A stretch of 35,514 nucleotides of DNA from Planctomycetota bacterium (GTDB lineage: Bacteria > Planctomycetota > Planctomycetia > Pirellulales > Pirellulaceae): positions 1-35,514 of the forward strand of contig JAPLNL010000128.1 of NCBI GenBank assembly GCA_026692905.1. Direction: 5' to 3'. The position numbers and the translations under genes are program-made. The notes below the pieces were generated by a model. It worked only from the letters and a program-made list of their open reading frames with translations. It ran no database searches and was not told the DNA's origin. Below are positions 7,202 through 15,410 of this stretch, piece after piece; the first letter of the stretch is position 1, and every line of letters starts with the position of its first letter.

Positions 7202-8581
7202 ATGACACAAGCTTGCAACGAGTTCAATCGCGGAGTCATGAATCGACGCGGACTGCTGAGTCTTGGTGGTGTCGGTCTCGGCGGATTAACGTTGGATCGA
7301 GTATTAAAAGCCAGCGAGGCCAATACGAGCGCCCTGCGTCCGAGAGCCAAAAACGTTATCTTCTTGCACCAGTACGGCGGTCCTAGCCACATCGACACCT
7401 TCGATATGAAACCGCACGCGCCGACCGGCATTCGCGGCGAGTTCAATCCCATCGATTCGTCGCTACCTGGTGTTCCCGTCTGCGAACACTTGCCTCGCTG
7501 GGGACAGCAATTGCATCAATGGGCGCAGATTCGGTCGGTGCACCACGACATGAAGAATCATAATTCAGCATGCTATTATTCGTTGACGGGCAAGCGACCG
7601 CCGACGGATGACATCCGGCTTCGCGATACCATGGAGCTCTATCCGGCCTACGGCTCATCGGCAGCCAAATTTTTATCGACCTCGGAAGGAGTCCCTCCCT
7701 TTATCGCGTTCCCGCATGTGCTGAGAGACGGAGCCATCTCACCCGGTCAGCACGCTAGTTTTCTCGGCAAGCGATACGATCCATTTTTCTTTGATTCGGA
7801 TCCTAACTCCAAGGACTTTGGATTACCCGAACTAGAATTGCCTAGTTCCATTTCGTTAGAAAGACTAGGACATCGCCGCGAGCTGCTTCGGGTGATCGAC
7901 GAGCAATTGCAGTTGGCTGAAAAATCCAGCGAAGCAAAGGGACTCGACGAGTTTCAGCAGCAATCTTTATCAATCCTTTCGTCACCCAATTTAAAAAAGG
8001 CTTTTGATTTAGCCAAAGAAGAGGATGCGTTGAGGGATCGCTATGGCCGAACAACCTATGGCCAATCATGCTTGCTCGCCCGGAGACTTGTCGAGGCGGG
8101 AGCTCGATTTGTGAACGTCTATTTCTCTCGAGGAATTGGGGGCAAGGGGAGCGAAGGTTGGGACACGCATCAAGATAATTTCAAAGACTTAAAAGAACGT
8201 CTGTTGCCCATGACTGACTGCACCGTGCCAACGTTGATCGACGACCTTGACGCACATGGGCTCTTGGATGAAACGTTGGTGTTGTGGATGGGCGAATTTG
8301 GACGCGGGCCACAGATCGGCGATCGAGACGGCAAAGGTAGGGGACATTGGCCACATTGCTATACCGTCATGATGGCGGGTGGTGGCACGCGTGGCGGAGC
8401 GATTTTTGGAAAGAGCGATGAACGTGGCGCATACCCCGCAGCATCCCCAGTTGGTCCCGAGGATGTTTCTGCAACGCTTTTTTGGGCGTTAGGCATTGAG
8501 CCCAATAAAGAGATTCGAGACACACAGGGCCGCCCACTCCCAATCGCAAGTGGTGTTCCGATTGAATCGATTTTCGGCTAA
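7202..8581 (+). CDS. DUF1501 family protein, Tat-exported
   Basis: The protein of about 459 aa has a twin-arginine signal (NRRGLLSLGGVGLGG, arginines at 15-16) and the DUF1501 body: HQYGGPSHIDTFDMK, HDMKNHNSACYY, GWDTHQDNF and a C-terminal GEFGRGPQIG...GHWPHCYTVMMAGGG. DUF1501 has an alkaline-phosphatase/sulfatase-like fold and is usually encoded directly after a DUF1549/DUF1553 gene, as here; the biochemical role is unproven. ATG 7202 is preferred because GAGGA lies 8 nt upstream. An in-frame ATG at 7187 overlaps that site and would add five residues. Tat export implies folding, probably with metal loading, before translocation. Confidence 0.92.
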   Translation: MTQACNEFNRGVMNRRGLLSLGGVGLGGLTLDRVLKASEANTSALRPRAKNVIFLHQYGGPSHIDTFDMKPHAPTGIRGEFNPIDSSLPGVPVCEHLPRWGQQLHQWAQIRSVHHDMKNHNSACYYSLTGKRPPTDDIRLRDTMELYPAYGSSAAKFLSTSEGVPPFIAFPHVLRDGAISPGQHASFLGKRYDPFFFDSDPNSKDFGLPELELPSSISLERLGHRRELLRVIDEQLQLAEKSSEAKGLDEFQQQSLSILSSPNLKKAFDLAKEEDALRDRYGRTTYGQSCLLARRLVEAGARFVNVYFSRGIGGKGSEGWDTHQDNFKDLKERLLPMTDCTVPTLIDDLDAHGLLDETLVLWMGEFGRGPQIGDRDGKGRGHWPHCYTVMMAGGGTRGGAIFGKSDERGAYPAASPVGPEDVSATLFWALGIEPNKEIRDTQGRPLPIASGVPIESIFG

Positions 8582-8638
8582 CAAACGCACTCCGTGGGTC
8601 ACTATTGCCGAGAATGACCTTGTAGACCGTAGGCAATG

Positions 8639-8720
8639 GTCGCAAATGCTTGGTTTGCAAAAGGCCCGCGTGCTACTAGTAGCACGCCAAGCATTTGCGA
8701 CGAGTCGGGACGAGCCCGAC
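8639..8720. repeat. Compound palindromic element
   Basis: Outer perfect 15-bp inverted repeat GTCGCAAATGCTTGG (8639-8653) and CCAAGCATTTGCGAC (8687-8701). Inside it is a perfect 20-bp palindrome GCGTGCTACTAGTAGCACGC (8668-8687). A third hairpin follows, GTCGGG-ACGAG-CCCGAC (8704-8720). It lies between the DUF1501 stop and the end of the small-membrane-protein operon, which point toward each other, so a bidirectional terminator role is possible. A diverged relative is at 1401-1499. Confidence 0.85.
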
Positions 8721-8813
8721 CGTCGCGGGAAGAATTTGCCTGCGGGGCTTGCAAATCGAAGGAACCCGGCCAGGGCTTCAGGCTTCTTTTGTCGGCTGTC
8801 TCTCAAGGACAAG

Positions 8814-9047
8814 TTACCAAGGCTTAACTTTCCAGCCAACATAGAATCCAGCTAGAAAAACGAGGCTCGAAGCGATCATAGGCCGCTTTCTCAAATAATG
8901 AGAAAATGAGTCTCGAACCTCGCCTAAAAGCACTTCAAAGTCCTCCTTCTGCGAGTCGCACGCTTGAACCATCAAGCATTCTATATTCAACGGAGATTTA
9001 CCAGCACTCAAGCTGGGCTCTTCTGCTGTGTTGCCCTTGTTTTCCAT
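8814..9047 (-). CDS. Small membrane protein, last gene of the CsbD-like operon
   Basis: A 77-aa protein with a charged N-terminal half and one C-terminal transmembrane segment (about residues 55-75; MIASSLVFLAGFYVGW) preceded by RKRP. This layout, a soluble helical part with a C-terminal glycine-containing anchor, resembles ElaB/YqjD (DUF883)-like proteins, which tether ribosomes or respond to stress in other bacteria; family membership is inferred. ATG 9047 has AAGGA 7 nt upstream, supporting expression as a separate cistron. It lies 27 bp after the holin-like gene in the same direction. Confidence 0.7.
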   Translation of the reverse strand: MENKGNTAEEPSLSAGKSPLNIECLMVQACDSQKEDFEVLLGEVRDSFSHYLRKRPMIASSLVFLAGFYVGWKVKPW

Positions 9048-9074
9048 TGCAAAATCCTTATTCCTAACTTTCTA

Positions 9075-9518
9075 CTATTTGGACGAATCGCTGCTGAAAA
9101 TATCTTTGGCCCACTCAAAATTCTTGGTGAACTCTTCCGTACTTCGCTTGAATTGCTCCCCTGTTTTGGAAAGCCTCTTTAGCGAGATACCAATCGTTCC
9201 GATGCTGACTAGTGATAGAGTGCTTCCAACGACCAATTGTGACACCCAGGTCTCAAGTGCGAGAGAATAGGCAACTGCCGAAGCAGCCCCGAGGAAAAGC
9301 ACCGGCATGCAACCCAAGAGACTCAAACATCCGATCAAAGCACATAGTATTGCCCCCAAGGATTTTTCCAAGGCCGACTTCGCATCTACTTTAAGGAGCT
9401 TTCCTTGCAGTTCAGCCAATTCGAGAAGGTCACAGCCGAACTTTCCGGCCGACGATCGGAACTGGCCGACTGGACTGGCATGTTGATATTCTTGCCTCAT
9501 CTTTTCGCTGTCAACCAT
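9075..9518 (-). CDS. Phage-holin-like / YqjE-type membrane protein
   Basis: A 147-aa protein with two hydrophobic segments (about residues 50-80 and 88-112), an amphipathic helical N-terminus and a charged C-terminal tail. Size, topology and position in an operon of DUF883-like proteins match the 'phage holin family' / YqjE group (PF07332-like). The name is structural: these chromosomal proteins are not known to lyse cells. ATG 9518 is preferred because GGAGG lies 9 nt upstream. The start overlaps the end of the preceding gene by 22 nt, indicating translational coupling. Alternative: an unrelated two-TM protein. Confidence 0.7.
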   Translation of the reverse strand: MVDSEKMRQEYQHASPVGQFRSSAGKFGCDLLELAELQGKLLKVDAKSALEKSLGAILCALIGCLSLLGCMPVLFLGAASAVAYSLALETWVSQLVVGSTLSLVSIGTIGISLKRLSKTGEQFKRSTEEFTKNFEWAKDIFSSDSSK

Positions 9519-9718
9519 CCTAAAATGCCTCCGACCATGAATGCTGCCGATAAAAATGCGGAGGGATTGGTTGCAATCAATCTTCGCACCTGGTCTGGAA
9601 TTGCGGATAGGGAGACAACAAGATCACTGCGTTCCGAAGCACCCCGAGAGGAACGATGTGCCTTACCACATTCAATCGATGTCGTTGATTCGCGAATTGA
9701 ATTTGTGAAGTCGATCAC
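9497..9718 (-). CDS. Small C-terminally anchored membrane protein (DUF883-like)
   Basis: A 73-aa protein that would start at GTG 9718, where AAGGG lies 6 nt upstream. The N-terminal half is polar. The C-terminus (NPSAFLSAAFMVGGILGWLTAKR in part) is a single glycine-rich membrane anchor ending in basic residues, as in ElaB/YqjD-type proteins. The frame is open to 9922, but that extension lies inside the neighbouring gene and looks non-coding. The gene overlaps the upstream gene by 47 nt and the downstream one by 22 nt, so it is compactly embedded in the operon. The start is the least certain part. Confidence 0.6.
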   Translation of the reverse strand: MIDFTNSIRESTTSIECGKAHRSSRGASERSDLVVSLSAIPDQVRRLIATNPSAFLSAAFMVGGILGWLTAKR

Positions 9719-10106
9719 TTGAGTCCCTTTCCGAGATGCTGCGTTGTATGAGGTTTGCAAAATAGCTTTTGATCGCGGACGATGCGATCGCTGTTCCCAA
9801 AGCGAGAGCTCCACTCGCGAAGCTGGCCCTTGCTGCGCTGTTGTTGATTGTGTCACCTGAGATGGGGGAAAATGTAGCCTGAGGCTTTGTGATAGTACGC
9901 ATGGTACTTCTCGCGATTGCAAACCCCAAGACAGACGTAACAGCTAAGGAAACAAGCGGTTTAGTGAGAACGTATTCTTTCCAATCGACTAGCCGATGCG
10001 CTTCTCCCTGTAGCTCGTACGCATGCGATCTCCCCGAGGAACGGACAGAACGCATACGATCCATAATCGAGTTCGCATCCTCAGTCTTTTGTTCACTGCG
10101 ATTCAT
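9672..10106 (-). CDS. Hypothetical membrane protein in the CsbD-like operon
   Basis: A 144-aa protein not assigned to a named family. The N-terminal about 40 residues are charged and helical. A hydrophobic segment lies near 47-66 (TKPLVSLAVTSVLGFAIARS) and a second, alanine/glycine-rich one at about 92-110. The C-terminus is polar. Its ATG (10106) follows the TAG stop of the CsbD-like gene after one base, implying translational coupling. Its place between DUF883-like genes suggests the same membrane-associated stress role (inference). Confidence 0.65.
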   Translation of the reverse strand: MNRSEQKTEDANSIMDRMRSVRSSGRSHAYELQGEAHRLVDWKEYVLTKPLVSLAVTSVLGFAIARSTMRTITKPQATFSPISGDTINNSAARASFASGALALGTAIASSAIKSYFANLIQRSISERDSSDRLHKFNSRINDID

Positions 10107-10107
10107 G

Positions 10108-10533
10108 CTATCGCCTTCGGCTTGACATCGACAAACCTAACAGGACACCCGCGACGACTCCGGTTCCGATTGCCAGTGCAATCGACTCAATAGGCCGGCG
10201 GCCAACGCTTTGAGCCGTATAGTCGAGGCCTTTTTTTGCTTCCGATGCCATCCGATCATAGTTCTCACGAATTGCGTCACCAGCCGCATCAGCATAATGC
10301 GATGCGCGATTTGCGACCTGATGGTACGTTGTGCCAGCCGAGTCGCAACAATCCGTGATAAACGATGCAATTTGCTCCTTACTTTGTCCGGTTTTTTTCT
10401 GCACGAGCCCTACGAGTTGCTCAAAGTTTCCTTCCACCCGAGTCAGTTCATCTTTCGTGAGCTCGCCAAACTTTGCTTTGAGCGATCCTACTACGCTGTT
10501 CCAATTGCCCATCAACTGATCTCTAGTAACCAT
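10108..10533 (-). CDS. CsbD-like stress protein with C-terminal membrane anchor
   Basis: A 141-aa two-part protein. Residues 1-60 resemble CsbD (the start MVTRDQLMGNWNSVVGSLKA and the region FGELTKDELTRVEG are typical), a general-stress family. The C-terminal part (about 75-141) is DUF883-like: an amphipathic helix, then a glycine-rich transmembrane segment (IALAIGTGVVAGVLLGLSM) and a basic end SSRRR. It is the first gene of a five-gene minus-strand operon. ATG 10533 has TGAGG 8 nt upstream. Stress-induced expression is likely from family knowledge; no specific promoter was recognised. Confidence 0.82.
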   Translation of the reverse strand: MVTRDQLMGNWNSVVGSLKAKFGELTKDELTRVEGNFEQLVGLVQKKTGQSKEQIASFITDCCDSAGTTYHQVANRASHYADAAGDAIRENYDRMASEAKKGLDYTAQSVGRRPIESIALAIGTGVVAGVLLGLSMSSRRR

Positions 10534-11025
10534 AGATAAAACCTCAACAGTACGAATTGATACGACCTAACGATGCTGGACCACAACGAGGATCGAGCTT
10601 CGATCATCGATAAAAGCAATCGCCATGCCGAGTTCCATATCTATCGAAATGGATGATGAAACATGGCGCATACGTTCTAGAATCACCCAAACTGCTCGGC
10701 AATCGACCAGCAATGTCGCGAAATATACCAGCCTCGAGTTGACGTTAGACTGTCCACCGCGCGAAGCTCAGAATGGCATTTAGCTTATCAATTCTTCCGG
10801 TCAGCAGACCAGCAGGTGCTAATGCAAGAAGTCTAAAGTCCCTTTTTTTGGGCCGAAAAAAACGGAAAGAACCGAAAAAAGAGACGATTGAACAAATGGG
10901 TTTGCTTTAAGATCCACAGCGATATGCTTGGTATGTTGTGTCCAATGCGGGAAGACCGTATCGTCCGGTTGAACAGGGCACAGCAAAGCGATGCCGTTTC
11001 CCCTGTCCATCTTTTTTAGAGCTGG
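10534..11025. other. Intergenic region, no gene supported
   Basis: The region holds the promoter of the CsbD-like operon (minus) and the 3' end of the HDOD transcript (minus). A run TTTTTTTGGGCCGAAAAAAA at 10844-10863 can pair as T7/A7 around a GC loop and, with CCG-A7-CGG just after, may act as a weak terminator of the HDOD gene. A 52-codon plus-strand frame at 10625-10783 has no ribosome-binding site and was not called. Confidence 0.4.
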
Positions 11026-11937
11026 CTAAACAGAGGCCGATGATTGAGAGAACCAGTCGGAAAGACTCTTGCTTGGAACTTGTACCTTGAGCACGGGTGC
11101 AAATTCCTCGAACGTTTTGTCGACACTGGACATTATCGTTGGTAGGTCAACTGTTCGCGACGGTGTGACACGTTCCACTCCATGGATGAATTCACTTTCC
11201 TCGTCCCACTGCTCGTCTCGGCATGATGGCAACAACGATGCCAAGGCGACGCAGGCTGCATCGATGCGAGGAGTTGGTCCATCAAGCAATTCGTCTAAAG
11301 CTGGGTGTCGCTCAATAAGGACAGCAAATTCTTCTGGTAGCCGCCAGTTGCGGCACAACGCTGCGGCGGCTTCAGCATGGTCCCAGCCGAACAATTCTCT
11401 TTCGAGAGTCGAGAGGCGGATTCGTGTTTTGCAACGTCGCTCGATTAGGCCTTCGTATTCCTCAGGTAGTGCTTTTAACAGCAGTGGAATCGCCATATCC
11501 TGAAGCAAAGCTGCGGCGAAGAGGTCTTCCGAATTTGGTAACCGAAGTTCGCGTCCTAGACTGCGTGCAAATACCGCACGTCGCAATGAATCCTGCCATA
11601 AATTCTTCAAGTCAAACGGACCAAACTTAGGGTTTGGCACGAGGGAAAAAACCGCGCTCCACAAGGCGAAATTTTTGATGGTTCGAACACCGACGAGCGT
11701 TAACGCTTGCTGGATCGACGAGATTTCCCTAGAAAAGCCAAAGTAGGACGAATTGACGAACCTTAGAACTTGCCCCATCAGTCCGGCGTCGGCTTCAATC
11801 GGCATGGCGTATTCGGCTGGTCCGTTGTTTGCGTCTTGAGAAAGTTCTAGCAGACGCATGGCACTCGTCGGTAGTGCAGGCAACTGCGTATTTGCGAGGA
11901 CTTCGTTCAAGTTTCGGATATCAACTATTTTTGCCAT
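11026..11937 (-). CDS. HDOD domain protein with degenerate HD motif
   Basis: A protein of about 303 aa carrying an HDOD domain across most of its length: LPALPTSAMRLLELS near the N-terminus, GLMGQVLRFVNSSYFG and ISSIQQALTLVGVRTIKNFA as the typical helical segments, and HAEAAAALCRNWRLPEEFA. Where related HD proteins read H-D, this one reads LLQDMAIPLL, so the metal-binding histidine is replaced and hydrolase activity is unlikely, as expected for HDOD. Such proteins act as signalling or regulatory adaptors. ATG 11937 is preferred (AAGAG 9 nt upstream); ATG 11946 would add three residues. Confidence 0.88.
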   Translation of the reverse strand: MAKIVDIRNLNEVLANTQLPALPTSAMRLLELSQDANNGPAEYAMPIEADAGLMGQVLRFVNSSYFGFSREISSIQQALTLVGVRTIKNFALWSAVFSLVPNPKFGPFDLKNLWQDSLRRAVFARSLGRELRLPNSEDLFAAALLQDMAIPLLLKALPEEYEGLIERRCKTRIRLSTLERELFGWDHAEAAAALCRNWRLPEEFAVLIERHPALDELLDGPTPRIDAACVALASLLPSCRDEQWDEESEFIHGVERVTPSRTVDLPTIMSSVDKTFEEFAPVLKVQVPSKSLSDWFSQSSASV

Positions 11938-12244
11938 GAAGCTCATCTCTTACGCGGGCGGCTCTTTTGAATTCTGTCAGAGCCGTATCTGATCTGGTTA
12001 TTCCCAAACTTAGGTTTGAATTCAAAATTGGCAAATCAAAGACATGCTTTAGTTGGATTTTTTTGGTAGCTTAAAACCACCAGGTTTGAACGGATTCCGG
12101 CAAGATTCACATAGACACGACCGAAGACTCGATGGTCTGTGACCATGCCGATTATGACGAATAACGGGATTGCGGAATACAGTAGGACAATTATTGAAGT
12201 TTCAAAAGCTGCGATTGGCTTCCCCGGCTCAAGGAGGGAGGTAG
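11938..12244. other. Divergent intergenic region
   Basis: The region lies between the HDOD gene (minus) and the leader ORF/ABC transporter genes (plus), so both promoters should be here. It is AT-richer than the flanking genes. The one clear signal is the purine block CAAGGAGGGAGGTAG at 12229-12243, a strong Shine-Dalgarno sequence placed in front of ATG 12245 rather than in front of the ABC gene. Confidence 0.45.
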
Positions 12245-12289
12245 ATGATTACGTCTAAACTTATTTCCAATTTCGCAGTTCCCTGTTGA
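12245..12289 (+). CDS. Possible 14-codon leader peptide before the ABC transporter genes
   Basis: ATG 12245 sits 8 nt after a near-perfect Shine-Dalgarno sequence (AAGGAGG). It opens a short frame MITSKLISNFAVPC and stops at TGA 12287-12289. The stop overlaps a TTG (12286) in frame with the ABC ATPase and lies 11 nt before its ATG 12301. This suggests a leader peptide translated to deliver ribosomes to the weakly initiated ABC gene. A coincidental ORF or an ancient frameshift of the ABC N-terminus cannot be excluded. Confidence 0.35.
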   Translation: MITSKLISNFAVPC

Positions 12290-12300
12290 TTGAGCGATTC

Positions 12301-13128
12301 ATGGATCTCGTCCAAGTTCAAAACCTATGCAAGACTTACCCGGACGCAGTCCAGGGAGAGTTTCGAGCATTGGACAACGTGAGCTTTGTGGCGAAAGCCG
12401 GTGAGGTTTTCGGCTTGCTTGGCCCGAATGGGGCGGGCAAAACAACGGCGCTACGAATCTTAGCCACCATCCTGAAGCCAACGTCGGGCACGGTTCGTGT
12501 TTTCAATTTCGATGTGACTTGTCAAGCGGATTACGTCCGGCATTCCATTGGCTTTGTTTCTAATAATACCGCCATATACGATCGTATGAGCGCTTGGGAA
12601 ATGGTCGAGTACTTTGGTCGGTTGTACGCATTGCCAGACGATCATCTATACCCACGAATGGAAAAGATCTTCCGAAGATTGCAGATGGACGATTTCAAGG
12701 AATGTCCTGGCGCAAAGATGTCGACCGGCATGAAGCAAAAAACCTCAATCGCCCGAGCGCTCATCCACGATCCACCGGTTCTCATTTTCGATGAGGCGTC
12801 GCTTGGGCTCGACGTTATGGTTGCTCGAGCCTTACAGTCCATTGTTTTGGACCTTCGCGATCAAGGCAAATGCATTATTTATTCGACGCACATCATGCGA
12901 GAAGTCGAACGACTTTGTGATCGAGTTGCGATCGTCTACAGAGGGAAAGTGGTCGATTCCGGCTCACTTGAGGACCTCGCCGAGCGGCACAAGCAAAACG
13001 ATTTCGAGGAAATGTTCTTCCAGCTTTTGATGTTAGACGACGTGGGTAGGGCGGAGAAGTCTCCAGCATTAGGAATGCCCCCGCTAAACGGTGCCATTGC
13101 AACCGCTATGGGAGTCAGCCCACAATGA
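12301..13128 (+). CDS. ABC transporter ATP-binding protein, NatA-like
   Basis: A protein of about 275 aa and a complete nucleotide-binding domain: Walker [10 protein letters not shown] at 41-49, signature STGMKQKTS at 141-149, Walker B/D-loop [11 protein letters not shown] with D164-E165, and the switch histidine in STHIM near 197. The Walker B tail reads DEAS rather than the usual DEPT. It is closest to NatA-type (Na+ efflux/ABC-2) ATPases. The stop overlaps the ATG of the permease gene by 4 bp (ATGA), so the two are co-translated and form one exporter. ATG 12301 is chosen from the typical N-terminus; a TTG start at 12286 would add five residues. Confidence 0.9.
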   Translation: MDLVQVQNLCKTYPDAVQGEFRALDNVSFVAKAGEVFGLLGPNGAGKTTALRILATILKPTSGTVRVFNFDVTCQADYVRHSIGFVSNNTAIYDRMSAWEMVEYFGRLYALPDDHLYPRMEKIFRRLQMDDFKECPGAKMSTGMKQKTSIARALIHDPPVLIFDEASLGLDVMVARALQSIVLDLRDQGKCIIYSTHIMREVERLCDRVAIVYRGKVVDSGSLEDLAERHKQNDFEEMFFQLLMLDDVGRAEKSPALGMPPLNGAIATAMGVSPQ

Positions 13129-15371
13129 ATTGGTCTCACGTCAAGCTTATTTTCCATCGTGAAGTTCGCGACCAACTCCGCGATCGTCGCACGATGTTTA
13201 CGATTTGCATCTTGCCGTTGTTGCTCTACCCATTGATGGGGATGGTAATGATGCAGGTGGCGCAGTTCCACCGAGAACAGCATGTTACTATCGGAATCGT
13301 CGGATACGAGAACTGGCCCGATGAATTCCCATTGATCACGGAGGTTAAGAACGACAAAATTCATTGGAGAAAGCTGCCGGCAGACGGTGCACTGGTCGAT
13401 TCCTTTGACAAATCCGAGATGCAGCCCAAGTCAGGAATGAGGGACGAGCCCGGAACAGAATCAAGCAGCGTCAGTTCGGCTCCGATGGTTGCGGAAAAAC
13501 TCCTGCGACAAATGGAATCGGACGCGATTATTTGGGTTCCTGAAAGCTTTAAAGATTCGATCGCGCAGGATAGTCTCGTCGTGCTGAGCAACCAGAGATG
13601 GGAACGATCTCAATTAGCCGTTCAGCATCTTCGAGAACGAATGAATGACTGGCATGCCAATTGGCTTCGCAATCATCTAAAAGCAACCGAAGTGGGGGCC
13701 ACCATCCTGGATCCGCCGAAAGTTCGTCAAATCGACGCGTCCGATGCGGAAACGAAACGAGCGCTTGTTTGGTCGAAGATCCTGCCATTCGTCATGCTAG
13801 TCTGGGCGTTAACAGGTGCCTTTTATCCTGCAATTGATTTGTGTGCTGGCGAGAAAGAAAGAGGCACACTCGAGACTCTTTTGTGCAGTCCAGCCCGTCG
13901 AAAAGAAATCGTTTGGGGAAAGCTACTGACGGTCATGTGCTTTAGTATTGGCACCGCCCTTCTGAATTTAGCCAGCATGCATACTACGGCGTCCATTGTG
14001 ATGTCGCAATTCGCTGGTTTAGGTGCTGGTGACATGGTCGCTGCCATGGGTCCGCTACCGCTCCATTCGATGGGTTGGTTGATTCTGCTGGTGATCCCAA
14101 TCTCAGCCATGTTTAGCGCATTAGCATTGGCTGTTGCCTGTTTGGCCCGCAGCACCAAAGAAGGGCAGTACTACCTGATGCCCTTGTTGTTGGTCGGCAT
14201 GCCGCTGGTTATGCTTCCCATGATTCCAGGTGTGGTTCTGTCGCCTGGAACGAGCATCATCCCTGTAACAGGTGCGGTTCTCATGTCTCGTGCGCTGATG
14301 GACGGCGAGTACGGGCATGCACTGTTGCACCTGCCCACTGTTTTTACTGTGACGGTCTTATGCTGCCTCCTCGCGGTGCGATGGGCCGTTCGACAATTTG
14401 AAAGCGAGAGCGTTATGTTCCGCGACGTGGAACGTGCGTCGATGAAACAATGGATTCGAAACGTTTGGCGACAGCGCGAAGATACGCCGACTACCAATGA
14501 AGCGGTGTTGTGCGGATTGCTTATTCTAGTCTGCCTCTTTTTTGGACGACTTTCTTTGGGCGGAATGTCGCTAACATGGACCTCAATCGTACAATCGACA
14601 ATCGTCATTCAGCTTGCCATGATTCTCGCCCCTGCACTCATTATGGCTACGATTCTAACCCGCTCGGTTCGAAAATCGCTACGATTGCATCGCCCTGATG
14701 GCATCGAACTAGCTGGTGCGGTACTTTTGGCGATTAGCTTGCACCCAACCTATGCCGCATTCGCAGCGATGGTTGGCGCCGAGTACAAGCTTGGCGAGCA
14801 AACGATTGGCATGTTAATGCAATTTGATTCGATCATTGCGAGCACACCGATTTGGAGCGTACTGCTCGTGCTTGCGTTGATTCCGGCGATTTGTGAAGAA
14901 CTCGCGTTCCGAGGATTCCTTTTCGCTGGCTTGCTCCGTAATGGCGGCCATGTTCGCGCGATACTTTTGTCCTCGATCCTGTTTGGATTATCGCATGGAG
15001 TACTCCAGCAAACGATCACTGCTGCTACGCTCGGGTTGTTGATCGGATGGATCGCCTACCGAACGGGTGGTGTTGTCTGCTCGATTGCCTTTCATTGCAT
15101 CCACAACTCCCTTTCGATGCTGCTGGCTGCCCATTCGAGTCGCGGGTCTGGCGTCTCTCACTGGCTTGCTTGGGTGTTAGAACAAAATGACGGACGAATT
15201 GCATACACAAACAGTTGGTGCACTTTGAGCGTCGGCGTTTCGATTGCGCTGATTGCGTGGTTCGCAACCAAAAAATCCTTCACGGTATCATTGAACCTGC
15301 GAGAGACTGAACCGCGACGGAATTCGTCAGAGTCGAAGTTGAGGTTCGGGAAAAAAGCTTTTCTTCCCTAA
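13125..15371 (+). CDS. ABC-2 permease (NatB-like) fused to a CPBP intramembrane metalloprotease
   Basis: A 748-aa membrane protein. The N-terminal half is an ABC-2 permease: first TM about residues 22-45, a large extracytoplasmic domain to about 215, then a TM bundle with GEKERGTLETLLCSPA near 242 and further TMs to about 425. The C-terminal half is a CPBP (Abi) membrane protease with EELAFRG starting about 592, FGLSHG about 620 and HCIHNS about 657, all motif residues retained. The fusion to a NatAB-type exporter is a known planctomycete arrangement. The substrate is unknown; Na+ or a peptide processed by the protease domain is possible. It overlaps the ATPase gene by 4 bp. Confidence 0.9.
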   Translation: MNWSHVKLIFHREVRDQLRDRRTMFTICILPLLLYPLMGMVMMQVAQFHREQHVTIGIVGYENWPDEFPLITEVKNDKIHWRKLPADGALVDSFDKSEMQPKSGMRDEPGTESSSVSSAPMVAEKLLRQMESDAIIWVPESFKDSIAQDSLVVLSNQRWERSQLAVQHLRERMNDWHANWLRNHLKATEVGATILDPPKVRQIDASDAETKRALVWSKILPFVMLVWALTGAFYPAIDLCAGEKERGTLETLLCSPARRKEIVWGKLLTVMCFSIGTALLNLASMHTTASIVMSQFAGLGAGDMVAAMGPLPLHSMGWLILLVIPISAMFSALALAVACLARSTKEGQYYLMPLLLVGMPLVMLPMIPGVVLSPGTSIIPVTGAVLMSRALMDGEYGHALLHLPTVFTVTVLCCLLAVRWAVRQFESESVMFRDVERASMKQWIRNVWRQREDTPTTNEAVLCGLLILVCLFFGRLSLGGMSLTWTSIVQSTIVIQLAMILAPALIMATILTRSVRKSLRLHRPDGIELAGAVLLAISLHPTYAAFAAMVGAEYKLGEQTIGMLMQFDSIIASTPIWSVLLVLALIPAICEELAFRGFLFAGLLRNGGHVRAILLSSILFGLSHGVLQQTITAATLGLLIGWIAYRTGGVVCSIAFHCIHNSLSMLLAAHSSRGSGVSHWLAWVLEQNDGRIAYTNSWCTLSVGVSIALIAWFATKKSFTVSLNLRETEPRRNSSESKLRFGKKAFLP

Positions 15372-15410
15372 AACTCTTATAGCGGCACGGCAGTTTGCTT
15401 CGGTTAGAGA

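Noticed and set aside
8591-8603. 13-bp match CCGTGGGTCACTA shared with the region near 20472
   Set aside because: A few 13-bp matches are expected by chance in 35 kb; no flanking similarity.
9719-9922. 68-residue upstream extension of the small anchored protein
   Set aside because: It lies fully inside the neighbouring gene in another frame and lacks protein-like features; GTG 9718 has a good ribosome-binding site.
10625-10783. 52-codon plus-strand frame (starts MPSSISIEMDDETWR)
   Set aside because: No ribosome-binding site, no recognised similarity, and it lies in a likely promoter region.
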